64,000 nt of DNA from Ignavibacteriales bacterium (GCA_003599415.1 QZKB01000146.1:16790-80789); one strand, 5' to 3'. Positions 18,113-26,884 are shown, numbered from the stretch's first letter. Notes: generated from the letters alone by a model not told the origin. Numbers and translations are program-made.

Positions 18113-19561
18113 TTATGCGGTATAAACCGAAGAAGTTGTTTCTCCGCCTTTACCTGTCCAGTTAGTGTGGAAGTACTCACCTCTTGGTTTATCTGTGCGT
18201 TCATAAAGATGCGCGCCAAAATAATCGCGTTGTGCCTGCAAAAGATTTGCTGGAAGCTTAGCGGTTCTGTAACCGTCAAAATAATTTAATGCTGTAGACA
18301 TTGCAGGGATCCAGATTCCGTTAAGAGCTGCTGTTGCTACAACTCTTCTCCATGAATCCTGTGAGTTCTCAATTTTCTCTTTAAAGAAAGGATCGAGAAG
18401 TAAATTTGTTATTGCAGGATTTTTATCAAATGCGTCTTTGATTTTACCAAGGAATACTGAGCGAATAATACAACCGCCGCGCCACATAAGCGCAATGCCG
18501 CCGTAATTCAAATTCCATTTATACTCCTGCGCAGCCGCTCTCATTAAAACATAACCCTGGGCATAGGAAACAATCTTTGAAGCAAACAATGCTTTTCTAA
18601 TGTCTTCGACAAAAGCTTTTTTATCGCCATCAAATTTTGGTTCTGGTCCATGCAAAATTCCTGATGCCATAACTCTCTCATCCTTAATTGAGGAAAGACA
18701 TCTTGCATAAACAGCTTCACCGATAAGAGTAAGAGGAATACCAAGATCAAGCGAAGCAATTCCTGTCCACTTGCCTGTTCCTTTTTGTCCAGCCGTATCA
18801 AGAATTTTATCTACGAGTGGTTTGCCGTCATCATTTTTAAAAGCAAGAATGTCTCTTGTAATTTCTATAAGATAGCTGTTAAGTTCGCCTTCGTTCCATT
18901 CTTTAAATACTTCGTGCATTTCATCGGCTGTCATTCCAAGTAAATCTCTCATAATCAAATAGGCTTCGGTAATCAATTGCATATCGCCGTATTCAATTCC
19001 GTTATGGACCATTTTAACAAAGTGCCCGGCGCCTTCTTCACCAATCCAGTCGCAGCAAGGAATACCATTTTCAACTTTAGCGGCAATAGCCTGGAATATT
19101 GGTTTTACTGTTGGCCAGGCTTTTGCAGAACCACCCGGCATAATTGAAGGACCAAGCAGAGCCCCTTCTTCTCCGCCGGAAACTCCGGTACCAATAAAAA
19201 GTAAACCTTTGCTCTCAAGATATTTTGTTCTTCTTGTCGTATCAGGAAAGTGAGAGTTTCCGCCGTCAATAATTATATCTCCTTCCTGCAAGAGAGGAAC
19301 AAGAGTATCAATAACATTATCAACAGCTTTACCAGCCTGAACCATCATCATAATTTTACGTGGAGTTTCAAGCGAGTTTACCAACTCCTGCGGAGAATAT
19401 GTTCCTGTAATTTTTTTATCAGCACCTCTTCCATTCACAAATTTTTCAACTTTCTCTTTTGCCAGATCATAGACCGAAACAGAAAAACCTTTGCTTTCCA
19501 TATTGAGCGAAAGGTTTTCTCCCATAACGCCAATGCCAATTAAACCTATATTGGATTTCAT
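18113..19561 (-). CDS. gnd: 6-phosphogluconate dehydrogenase, decarboxylating (probably NAD-preferring)
   Basis: This 482-residue protein has the length of the long dimeric class and is collinear with the E. coli enzyme. It oxidises and decarboxylates 6-phosphogluconate to ribulose-5-phosphate in the cytosol. Visible motifs are GIGVMGENLSLN (Rossmann), GGNSHFPDT, VSGGEEGALLGPSIMPGG, HFVKMVHNGIEYGD with the catalytic Lys and Glu, and AQRDYFGAH near the C-terminus. Where the NADP enzymes have FNRS/T, this one has YDLA (Asp32, Leu33), so NAD preference is inferred. I chose the ATG at 19561 because AAAAGGAATT precedes it and it leaves a 17-base gap to larA; a longer start at 19606 would overlap larA. 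It is the last gene of the uronate operon, which is unusual for a pentose-phosphate enzyme. Confidence 0.96.
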   Translation of the reverse strand: MKSNIGLIGIGVMGENLSLNMESKGFSVSVYDLAKEKVEKFVNGRGADKKITGTYSPQELVNSLETPRKIMMMVQAGKAVDNVIDTLVPLLQEGDIIIDGGNSHFPDTTRRTKYLESKGLLFIGTGVSGGEEGALLGPSIMPGGSAKAWPTVKPIFQAIAAKVENGIPCCDWIGEEGAGHFVKMVHNGIEYGDMQLITEAYLIMRDLLGMTADEMHEVFKEWNEGELNSYLIEITRDILAFKNDDGKPLVDKILDTAGQKGTGKWTGIASLDLGIPLTLIGEAVYARCLSSIKDERVMASGILHGPEPKFDGDKKAFVEDIRKALFASKIVSYAQGYVLMRAAAQEYKWNLNYGGIALMWRGGCIIRSVFLGKIKDAFDKNPAITNLLLDPFFKEKIENSQDSWRRVVATAALNGIWIPAMSTALNYFDGYRTAKLPANLLQAQRDYFGAHLYERTDKPRGEYFHTNWTGKGGETTSSVYTA

Positions 19562-19578
19562 ATTAATTCCTTTTAAAC

Positions 19579-20850
19579 TTATTTGAATCTTTCTTTGTAA
19601 GCCCACAATCCAAGTGCGGGATTTGATATGTGAAATATTTCTTCGCCATCCGGCATTATGTTGAACCCATCCACTAATTTTTCAGGGTTGTACTTTTTCA
19701 TCATAGTCTCAAGATCAGCATAGTTAAAGTTTACGTTTCTTATTTCTTCTTCGGAAATTTTTCCCGGGCAGTATGTTATTGTAAATCTTCCTTCAGATGT
19801 TCCATGAATCAGATGTGCAGCAGCGGAGAGATTATTTCTTAAATCCTCATTCTCTTTTACATACTGAAGAACTTTTGGAGTGTTAACATAACCATACTTG
19901 CGGATAAGCTTATCAATTCCTTTGTCTTCGCCAAATTCTTTCAATCCCGGAGCAAGCACAATTAATTCGCCGCCATCCGCAATAGCCATTCTTGTACGGT
20001 AAATGCTTTTATTGCCAAGCCAGGTTGTTTTAAATTCTTCAGGATCAAGATAGACAACAAATTTCTTCAAAGGTTTATCAAGCATTTCAAAATTAACTTT
20101 TAGCGAAAGCGCTGCTGCAAGATTAAAGCACTCAACATCATCACCTATGTACAAGCCTCTTATTGCAAGATTTCCGGTTTCATCTTTGCCTACAACTGTC
20201 TGTACATAAACTATAGGAAGATGTTTTGCGAAATTATCTGAAGCGTAATTCAATACTTGCCTTACCGGGTTATCTGCCCTTCCCATTATTCTTTCCATTC
20301 CATAAGCGGCTCCAAGGAAATGACTTTTATTTATTCCTTCCCTTCCGCCTGTACCAACAAAAATATTTTTGTTGTAGTTAGCCATCCCAATTACTTCATG
20401 AGGAACAACCTGACCAACGGATAGAATCAAATCAAAATTTCCTTCCACAAGAAGTTTATCTACCTGTGCGGGCCACGGATAATCAACGGCTCCCTCAGAA
20501 ACTTTCTTTACAAATTCTGAAGGGACTTCACCAAGAGTTATAAGTCCTTCACGCCAATCATGAACTCTGAAAAGATTTTCAGGAGTTTGCCCGTACATTT
20601 TTTTAATTTCAGATGAAGTCATTGGAACGTGAGTACCAAGTGCAGGCAATACATCCGTTAAACTTTCACCGTAATATTGCCAGATCATTTCTGTAATTAT
20701 TCCGGCCTGCGAGTGAAAGCGTGTGAAATCCGGAGGAATAACAAGCACTTTTTTTCTTGTGCCGAGCATATCCAAAGACGAATAAAGTGCTTCCTTTAAT
20801 TCACTTTGGGAGAAAGAGGTATTTTGCGATCCTTTATTAAAAAGCAACAT
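19579..20850 (-). CDS. LarA-family nickel-pincer 2-hydroxyacid racemase/epimerase
   Basis: The protein has 423 residues, the size of lactate racemase LarA. LarA carries the nickel-pincer nucleotide on a Lys, with His residues as ligand and catalysts. The Lactiplantibacillus protein has H174, K184 and H200, and here VVPHE (His151), NYNKN (Lys161) and NKSHF (His177) keep exactly the 10- and 16-residue spacing. The GTH motif (His74) and DFTRF (Arg44) are also kept, so the enzyme is probably active. The superfamily is known to include a D-gluconate 2-epimerase. Given its place between a fructuronate reductase, a kinase and gnd, I infer mannonate/gluconate epimerisation rather than lactate. Cofactor genes larB, larC and larE are not in the window. 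Confidence 0.85.
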   Translation of the reverse strand: MLLFNKGSQNTSFSQSELKEALYSSLDMLGTRKKVLVIPPDFTRFHSQAGIITEMIWQYYGESLTDVLPALGTHVPMTSSEIKKMYGQTPENLFRVHDWREGLITLGEVPSEFVKKVSEGAVDYPWPAQVDKLLVEGNFDLILSVGQVVPHEVIGMANYNKNIFVGTGGREGINKSHFLGAAYGMERIMGRADNPVRQVLNYASDNFAKHLPIVYVQTVVGKDETGNLAIRGLYIGDDVECFNLAAALSLKVNFEMLDKPLKKFVVYLDPEEFKTTWLGNKSIYRTRMAIADGGELIVLAPGLKEFGEDKGIDKLIRKYGYVNTPKVLQYVKENEDLRNNLSAAAHLIHGTSEGRFTITYCPGKISEEEIRNVNFNYADLETMMKKYNPEKLVDGFNIMPDGEEIFHISNPALGLWAYKERFK

Positions 20851-20867
20851 TTCAAATTATCCTTTCA

Positions 20868-21950
20868 TCAACGCTGAATGCGGGCTGACCCGCCTTTTGC
20901 GAATGCTTTCACTTCATCTATTGAAGACATTGTTGTGTCACCGGGGAAAGTAGTAAGTAACGCACCGTGAGCCCAGCCAAGTTTAACCGCTTCTTCTGGG
21001 GATTCATCTGTCAGCAATCCGTAAATAAATCCTGCTGCAAACCCATCACCGCCTCCAACACGATCATAAACATTAAGTTCGCAGGTAGGAGCCATGAATG
21101 TTTTGCCGTTTATCCATGCTACTGCGCTCCAGCTATGATGATTTGTTGAGTGAACTTCGCGCAATGTAGTAGCAACAATTTTAACCTGCGGATATTTTGC
21201 AATTACCTTGTCAATCATTCCGAAGAAAACCGTCGGATCAAGTTTTGATTTAGCGGCTACTTCAGGACCAGGAATTCCAAGTCCTTTCTGTAAATCTTCT
21301 TCGTTGCCGATTATAACATCAACATTTTTAACAATGCCGTCAATTATCTCAGCAGCTTTCTGTTCACCGCCCCAGATGTTCCAGAGTTTAGCGCGGTAGT
21401 TAAGATCGAAGCTTGTAATTGCACCGGCAGCTTTTGCAGCTTTCATTCCTTCAATTATTGTAGGGCCGGTAGTTTCTGAAAGAGAAGCAAAAATTCCGCC
21501 GCTATGAAACCACTTTACACCGCCATCAAAAATTTCTTTCCAGTTAAAATCACCCGGTTTAAGTAAAGCTCCACCTTCATTTGATCTGTTATAAAAAACA
21601 ACTGGTGCGCGTGAACCAAAACCACGATCGCTGTAAACTGTTGCCATGTTCGGTCCGTTAACGCCATTGTGTTTGAAATATTTATAAAATGGTTTTACTC
21701 CCATTGCTTTAACCCGTTCAGCAATCATATCCCCAATCGGATAGTTAACCATTGCAGTTGCAATACCGGTATTCATTTTAAAGCAATCTGCAAGGTTAGC
21801 GGCAACATTAAATTCTCCGCCACTTACATGAATTTTACATTCTGTTGCTTTTCGGAAAGGAATTATCCCGGGATCGAGACGATGAACAAGAGCACCGATT
21901 GAGATGAAATCCATTTTTGCTTTTTTATTATAATTTAAAACACTGCTCAT
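20868..21950 (-). CDS. PfkB-family sugar (acid) kinase of the uronate operon
   Basis: This 360-residue ribokinase/PfkB protein has HVSGGEFNVAANLA near the N-terminus, SFDLNYRAKLW and NEEDLQKGLG in the middle, and the ATP-site/catalytic motif DRVGGGDGFAAGFIYGLL. It is a paralogue of the kinase at 34646-35674 and would normally be called a 2-keto-3-deoxygluconate kinase. The KDG-kinase pattern YFLE..A..R.SKVIYDR is replaced by a different segment (VYSDRGFGSRAPVVFYNR), so the substrate may differ. It lies between the SDR reductase and larA, with gnd next. A gluconate 6-kinase role would complete a route to 6-phosphogluconate; KDG kinase is the alternative. AGGAAAATAAA precedes the ATG. Confidence 0.88.
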   Translation of the reverse strand: MSSVLNYNKKAKMDFISIGALVHRLDPGIIPFRKATECKIHVSGGEFNVAANLADCFKMNTGIATAMVNYPIGDMIAERVKAMGVKPFYKYFKHNGVNGPNMATVYSDRGFGSRAPVVFYNRSNEGGALLKPGDFNWKEIFDGGVKWFHSGGIFASLSETTGPTIIEGMKAAKAAGAITSFDLNYRAKLWNIWGGEQKAAEIIDGIVKNVDVIIGNEEDLQKGLGIPGPEVAAKSKLDPTVFFGMIDKVIAKYPQVKIVATTLREVHSTNHHSWSAVAWINGKTFMAPTCELNVYDRVGGGDGFAAGFIYGLLTDESPEEAVKLGWAHGALLTTFPGDTTMSSIDEVKAFAKGGSARIQR

Positions 21951-21986
21951 TTTATTTTCCTATAGAATTAAAAATTGAAAATATTC

Positions 21987-22835
21987 TTACACACCAGAGT
22001 AAGCATTAAAACCGCCGTCAACGGGAATTATAACACCTGTTACATATTTTGAAATATCGGAAAGAAGGAAAAGCAAAGTACCGACAAGATCTTCGGGCTC
22101 ACCAAATCTTTCCATTGGTATTCCTGAAAATATTTTCTTTCCTCTTGGGGAAAGTTCGCCGGTCTTTTCATCAATCATTAAAAACCTGTTTTGATTTGTA
22201 AGGAAGAAGCCCGGGGCAATTGCATTTACTCTTACGTTCACTTTTGCAAAATGAACTGCAAGCCATTCTGTTAAATTATTAATTGAAGCTTTGGCTGCAG
22301 AGTAAGCAGGAATTTTTGTTAATGGTCTGTAAGAATTCATTGATGAGATATTAAGGATTGTTCCGCCGCGGCCGATCATATCTTTTGCAAAAACCATTGT
22401 AGGCAGAACGGTACCAAGAAAGTTAAGATCGAAAACATGTTTGAATCCATCAAGGTCAAGTCCGAAGAAAGATTTGGACAAATCATTCATATTCTCTTCG
22501 TTCAGAAATTCATTTGCTGTTGTAGCCTTAGGTGAATTTCCGCCCGCACCGTTGATTAGAATATCAACTTTACCAAACTCACCATTTACTTTTTCTTTTG
22601 CTTCTGTAAGTTCCTGTTCACTTAAAACGTTAGCAGTAAGGCAAAGTACCGGCAAATTATTTTTCCTTGCCTTCTCTCTCGAACATTCTTCACATCTGCC
22701 TTTTTTATAATCAATAATTGCAACCTTTAAGCCTTCCTCAATAAGTGCTTCAGTAAAAGTTGTGCCGATAACACCACATCCTCCTGTAACCACGCATACT
22801 TTATCCTTAAGATCACTAAAATCATATTTAGACAT
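21987..22835 (-). CDS. uxuB: SDR-type D-fructuronate reductase (D-mannonate oxidoreductase)
   Basis: The 282-residue short-chain dehydrogenase has TGGCGVIGTTF (cofactor loop), INGAGGNSPKATT, the catalytic set SSMNSY...PAYSAAKAS (Tyr/Lys) and IAPGFFLT. The long form with GAGGNxPKATT matches the SDR UxuB of Bacillus and Thermotoga rather than the unrelated E. coli UxuB. It reduces D-fructuronate to D-mannonate with NAD(P)H in the cytosol. Upstream are kduI and uxaE, the latter supplying its substrate. GGGAG lies six bases before the ATG. The family name is firm; the exact substrate is inferred from family and context. Confidence 0.88.
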   Translation of the reverse strand: MSKYDFSDLKDKVCVVTGGCGVIGTTFTEALIEEGLKVAIIDYKKGRCEECSREKARKNNLPVLCLTANVLSEQELTEAKEKVNGEFGKVDILINGAGGNSPKATTANEFLNEENMNDLSKSFFGLDLDGFKHVFDLNFLGTVLPTMVFAKDMIGRGGTILNISSMNSYRPLTKIPAYSAAKASINNLTEWLAVHFAKVNVRVNAIAPGFFLTNQNRFLMIDEKTGELSPRGKKIFSGIPMERFGEPEDLVGTLLFLLSDISKYVTGVIIPVDGGFNAYSGV

Positions 22836-22864
22836 TTTGTTCTCCCGGAAATTTATTTAAAAAA

Positions 22865-23698
22865 TTAATTTAAGTCTTTCATAGTAACCCAATCCATATC
22901 ATCAAAGTCCTGGTTTTCTCCTCCCATTGCCCAGATAAAAGTATAACTTTGTGTGGCAACGCCGGAATGAATTGACCAGCTCGGAGATAATACAGCCTGC
23001 TGGTTACGCAATGCGAAATGTCTTGTCTCATTCGGTTCACCAAACAGATGAAACACAACAGCATCTTCTTTCAGATTGAAGTACATGTAAACTTCAGAGC
23101 GGCGCTGATGTGTATGAACCGGCATTGTATTCCATACCTGACCTTCATCAAGTTCCGTTAAACCCATAACAAGCTGGCAGGTTTTAACAGTTTTAGGTTG
23201 AATGTATTTATAAATTATACGCTTGTTAGCGTCTTTGGTATTTCCAAGCTTTGTCCCTTCAACTTCAGAAAATTTTATATGAGCTGAAGGATATTGCGTA
23301 TGAGCGGGATAAGAGACAAAATAAAATTTTGCAGAATTGTTTTTATCATTACTGAAAAACTCAACTGATTTAATTCCTTTGCCAAGATACAAAGCATCTC
23401 TCTGGGCCATTTTATATTCAGTACCATCAGCAATAACTTTTCCTGCATCACCAATATTAATTATTCCCATTTCTCTTCTTTCAAGGAAATAATCCGCGGC
23501 CATTTCTTTTTTGCTGCTTTGCAGAATAAGAGATTTTTCTTTTGGTACAGCGGAACCGGTAATTGATCTGTCTATATCCGAATACAGCATATAAATTTCA
23601 TCATCAACAAAAAGCTTATCAATAAGGAAAAGTTTTTTAAGCTCATCGGTTGTCATTCTTTTATACGAATTCTTATCCGTAGTGAATCTTATGTCCAT
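22865..23698 (-). CDS. kduI: 5-keto-4-deoxyuronate isomerase
   Basis: The 277-residue cupin-type metal isomerase has the KduI length. The zinc-site motif is MPVHTHQRRSEVYMYF, and the second site segment is PSWSIHSGVAT. It converts 5-keto-4-deoxyuronate (from unsaturated galacturonate released by lyases and GH105) to 2,5-diketo-3-deoxygluconate, which KduD then reduces. The gene has AAAGGATTT before its ATG and sits 30 bases before the SDR reductase gene. Confidence 0.97.
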   Translation of the reverse strand: MDIRFTTDKNSYKRMTTDELKKLFLIDKLFVDDEIYMLYSDIDRSITGSAVPKEKSLILQSSKKEMAADYFLERREMGIINIGDAGKVIADGTEYKMAQRDALYLGKGIKSVEFFSNDKNNSAKFYFVSYPAHTQYPSAHIKFSEVEGTKLGNTKDANKRIIYKYIQPKTVKTCQLVMGLTELDEGQVWNTMPVHTHQRRSEVYMYFNLKEDAVVFHLFGEPNETRHFALRNQQAVLSPSWSIHSGVATQSYTFIWAMGGENQDFDDMDWVTMKDLN

Positions 23699-23715
23699 TT
23701 GTAAATCCTTTATTT

Positions 23716-24969
23716 TTATTTTGAATCAAGAAATAATGGCTTGATATGACGTTCAAAAATGTTTTCCGAAACATTCTTCGCAATAATCTCATCATACTTT
23801 TCCAGTGCTGAAATATACCTGTTTCTCATTTCTGCCGCTATCTTATAACCAAGGTGTAAAAGCTGCCTGAAGTGAATATTAAACTCAGGATTGCTTTGAT
23901 CATGTCTTAATGCAGAAGTAAAATTAATGTTGCTCCAGTTTTTCACGTCATCTACGGATGGTAGTTTATTTACATCAATATCAACAACGGTCAGGTATGG
24001 TTTCATAAGCTCGTCAATCCTTGCAACAGAAGCTTCATAAACATCTTTCGCAATCAGCAAACCTTCACCGCCTGCTTCAGCCAATCCAATTAACTCTTCA
24101 AGCCACGTAGTACCGGCAGTTTTAAGATGAATACCTGCATCATACTTTTTAATAATTTTACTTATCGGTTTATAGATTGAAAATTTATCGCTGCCGGAAT
24201 GAACACTTAACTTCAGGTTGCCAGGTAATGAGAACAATTTAACAGCGTGTTTAATAACCGCAACATCATCTTCAAATTCTCTTGCAAACTGATCAACGTT
24301 ACCAACATAATCCACACCTTTATTAAACCTTCCGGAAAATTTTGGTGCAATAGTCTGAACAGGAATTCCTTCCATAGAAAGACCAAGGAGGATAAAGAAT
24401 AATTCTTCCGGTGACTGAGCCTGATGATATTCGTCCAATGAAACTTCTGTTACAAAGTTATCCTTACCTTTTACAGCTTCAATGTGCTTATATATTTTGC
24501 CCGCTTCTTTTATTGCAGTAAGAAAGCGCGAAGCAATTTCACCTAGACTTTCTTTAGTTACAGTAAATGATTTTGAAACATTTGGAATTTTAAGTTCGCC
24601 TATAAATTCATTTGCCCTTGCAATAAAGTTTTCAAAATCTTTCATGTCATACGGCTGATTAATAAAATCTGCTACATCAAGTGTAAAGAAGTTGCTGTGT
24701 TCAATAAAATCATCAACAGTTTTTATACCTATATGATCAGCATCTATGTAATAAGAATCTTTCCATTCCAGTTCTTTAACCGCATTCACCGCTTCATCTT
24801 TAACGCTTACGGGAAGTGAACCAATCAGTGTATGTTCCCTTTTAGATTTATTCCAGACCGGAACTATATCCACTCCGTTCAGTTTAGCTTTAACCAAAGC
24901 GGATAGTTGTGCTTTACCCTGGTGACCAAAACGATCACCTACACCAATTGAATACTTTTCCAATTGCAT
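23716..24969 (-). CDS. uxaE: Tagaturonate/fructuronate epimerase
   Basis: The 417-residue protein is collinear with the Thermotoga UxaE-type epimerase. Shared landmarks are an early GDRFG, YIDADHIG, VSLDEYHQAQSPEE, KFSGRFNKGVDYVG, KLSVHSGSDKFSIY, LKTAGTTWLEE and NIHFRQLLHLGYK. The enzyme inverts C4 of D-tagaturonate to give D-fructuronate, so galacturonate can use the glucuronate branch without UxaB and UxaA. This fits the absence of those two genes and the presence of uxaC (57773-59179) and an SDR fructuronate reductase two genes on. AGAGGT lies seven bases before the start codon. It replaces the classical tagaturonate reductase / altronate dehydratase pair in this locus. Confidence 0.9.
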   Translation of the reverse strand: MQLEKYSIGVGDRFGHQGKAQLSALVKAKLNGVDIVPVWNKSKREHTLIGSLPVSVKDEAVNAVKELEWKDSYYIDADHIGIKTVDDFIEHSNFFTLDVADFINQPYDMKDFENFIARANEFIGELKIPNVSKSFTVTKESLGEIASRFLTAIKEAGKIYKHIEAVKGKDNFVTEVSLDEYHQAQSPEELFFILLGLSMEGIPVQTIAPKFSGRFNKGVDYVGNVDQFAREFEDDVAVIKHAVKLFSLPGNLKLSVHSGSDKFSIYKPISKIIKKYDAGIHLKTAGTTWLEELIGLAEAGGEGLLIAKDVYEASVARIDELMKPYLTVVDIDVNKLPSVDDVKNWSNINFTSALRHDQSNPEFNIHFRQLLHLGYKIAAEMRNRYISALEKYDEIIAKNVSENIFERHIKPLFLDSK

Positions 24970-25069
24970 AGTCTTTACCTCTGTTCTATAATTTATTTTG
25001 AATAAGAAATGTTTGCGATACTGTTTGCTGATTTATAATAAATAGTCTTGATGTTAATTTTTAAAAGAT

Positions 25070-25825
25070 TTATCTGGCCATCCATCCGCCATCAACAACA
25101 AGAACATGGCCATTAACATAGTCCGATGCAGCTGAGGCCAAAAATATTGCTGCTCCCTGAATATCTTCCGGGTTTCCCCATCTTCCGGCAGGAATTCTTT
25201 CTGTAATTGAATCTGTTCTTTCGGGATCTTTTCTTAACGGGGCAGTATTGTTTGTAATCATGTAGCCTGGTGCTATTGCATTGATGTTCAATCCGTACTT
25301 TGCCCATTCGTTGGCAAGGGCTTTTGTAATTTGTGCAACTGCACCTTTGCTTGCAGCATAACTTGGTACTGTTATTCCTCCGCTGAAACTTAACAGCGAA
25401 GCAGTATTTATAATTTTACCGTAATTTCTTTTCATCATATCCCTTGCAACTGCCTGCGATAAAAAGAAAACAGTTTTGGAATTAATGTTCATTACATCAT
25501 CCCAATCTCTTTCAGAGAAATCAACAGCAGGTGTACGACGAATAATACCTGCATTGTTAAAAAGAATATCAACTTTCCCGAATTCTGCAATTGTTTTACT
25601 AACTACATCCTGAATGTTTTCATATTTAGAAAGATCAGTCTGAATGCGCATAACTTTATTTCCCATTGCGGCAATTCTTTCTTTGGTTTCATCATCATCA
25701 ACAATATCAACAATTACAATATCAGCACCAGCATTAGCTAGTGCCAAAGCAATACCTCGTCCAAGTCCGGTTGTACCGCCTGTTACAATTGCTGTCTTTC
25801 CGGTAAGATCAAATATATTCATCAT
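25070..25825 (-). CDS. kduD: 2-dehydro-3-deoxy-D-gluconate 5-dehydrogenase (KduD-type SDR)
   Basis: This 251-residue SDR has TGGTTGLGRGIALAL at the cofactor site, NNAGIIRRTPAVDFSE, SYAASKGAV (Tyr/Lys) and IAPGYMITNNTAPLR, all typical of KduD. It reduces 2,5-diketo-3-deoxygluconate to KDG, using the product of KduI three genes downstream (two reading frames away). AAAGGAATTCTT precedes the ATG at 25825. The gene is 26 bases after the pectinesterase gene. A gluconate 5-dehydrogenase activity is the usual alternative name for close relatives, but the neighbours favour KduD. Confidence 0.92.
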   Translation of the reverse strand: MMNIFDLTGKTAIVTGGTTGLGRGIALALANAGADIVIVDIVDDDETKERIAAMGNKVMRIQTDLSKYENIQDVVSKTIAEFGKVDILFNNAGIIRRTPAVDFSERDWDDVMNINSKTVFFLSQAVARDMMKRNYGKIINTASLLSFSGGITVPSYAASKGAVAQITKALANEWAKYGLNINAIAPGYMITNNTAPLRKDPERTDSITERIPAGRWGNPEDIQGAAIFLASAASDYVNGHVLVVDGGWMAR

Positions 25826-25851
25826 AAGAATTCCTTTAATATCTATTTATT

Positions 25852-26859
25852 TTAATTATTAAACTTATTTTCCGTTTCCAGTAATACCTTTTCAGGATCC
25901 CATCTTTCTCCAAATACCCATTTAGGATTTATATCTTCAGCTTTAGGTGAACCTTCGGCTGATTCAAAATTATCTGCATGCCATGGATAATCTGTTTTTT
26001 CTCCGTGGCAGTTGAAGAAATAAATTCTGTCCATTCCCCATTGCAAAGTTCGCGGCGGATCAGATTGTTTAAAATAAATTTTCTTATCAGCCATATCAGA
26101 AGAAAATGAACAATCCAAAAGAAAAAATTGGGCATCACGATGAAATCTACCTAAGCCAAAATTCGTGATGCCTTGGAAGGAGGAGTTCCTTATTACAAAC
26201 TTCTGATCTTTATTTTTGCTGCCGTCATGCCAGATGGAAGCATTCAGATTGTGTCCGAAGAATTTTGAATCCGTTACATAACACCAGCCACGCGGGCAAA
26301 CAAAATCAACATAACCTTCAAAGTAACAGTTCTTGTGATAATACATTCCGCTCTCACTATTCCATAAACTAAGTGTATCACCACCATCGGCAATAATATT
26401 ACAATCAATAATTATTATTTTATTACCGCCGCCCCTTATTGCGAACTGGTGATCATTATCGCCATAGATTGAACCGTAATTATTATGAACAGTAAGATTT
26501 TTGAAGAACAGATCAGTTACATCTTCTTTAATATTTATAACCGCAGAGCCATAATCATCCGGGTGATCAACGCGCCAGTTCTTTCTAAGTTCAGCGAAAA
26601 ATATTTTAACGCTGTCTCTGTTTTCACCAATAAGAGCAATGTTACTTTTTTCGATATAGAGCTTTTCATTATAGACGGCGTTTTTAATATAGATGATAAA
26701 TTGTTTACCATTATTTTCCGGCACAGAGTTTAACGCTTCCTGGATAGTTGTAAAATTCCCACTGCTGTCTTTGGAAACAATTATATCTGCAGACAGGGCA
26801 AAGGAATTATTAACTGAAAAAATAATTATGAGGAAAAAAAGCCAGGTAAAGTTTTTCAA
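25852..26859 (-). CDS. CE8 pectinesterase-family protein with altered active-site surroundings
   Basis: The protein has 335 residues: a signal peptide (1-22, ending FA) and one right-handed beta-helix of the CE8 fold starting VSKDSSGNFTTIQEAL. The two catalytic Asp motifs appear as GGDTLSL and GYVDFVCPRGW, and the Arg motif as LGRFHRD. Compared with the consensus GxQDT and LGRPW, the oxyanion Gln next to the first Asp is Gly and the Trp is lost. The catalytic pair itself remains, so activity on an unusual ester is possible. The start is TTG at 26859; no in-frame ATG gives a signal peptide. There is no T9SS tail, so it is probably periplasmic, acting on imported oligomers. It lies 26 bases after lacI in the operon. 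Confidence 0.87.
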   Translation of the reverse strand: MKNFTWLFFLIIIFSVNNSFALSADIIVSKDSSGNFTTIQEALNSVPENNGKQFIIYIKNAVYNEKLYIEKSNIALIGENRDSVKIFFAELRKNWRVDHPDDYGSAVINIKEDVTDLFFKNLTVHNNYGSIYGDNDHQFAIRGGGNKIIIIDCNIIADGGDTLSLWNSESGMYYHKNCYFEGYVDFVCPRGWCYVTDSKFFGHNLNASIWHDGSKNKDQKFVIRNSSFQGITNFGLGRFHRDAQFFLLDCSFSSDMADKKIYFKQSDPPRTLQWGMDRIYFFNCHGEKTDYPWHADNFESAEGSPKAEDINPKWVFGERWDPEKVLLETENKFNN

Positions 26860-26884
26860 GTTTGGTGATAATATAAAAATAAAA

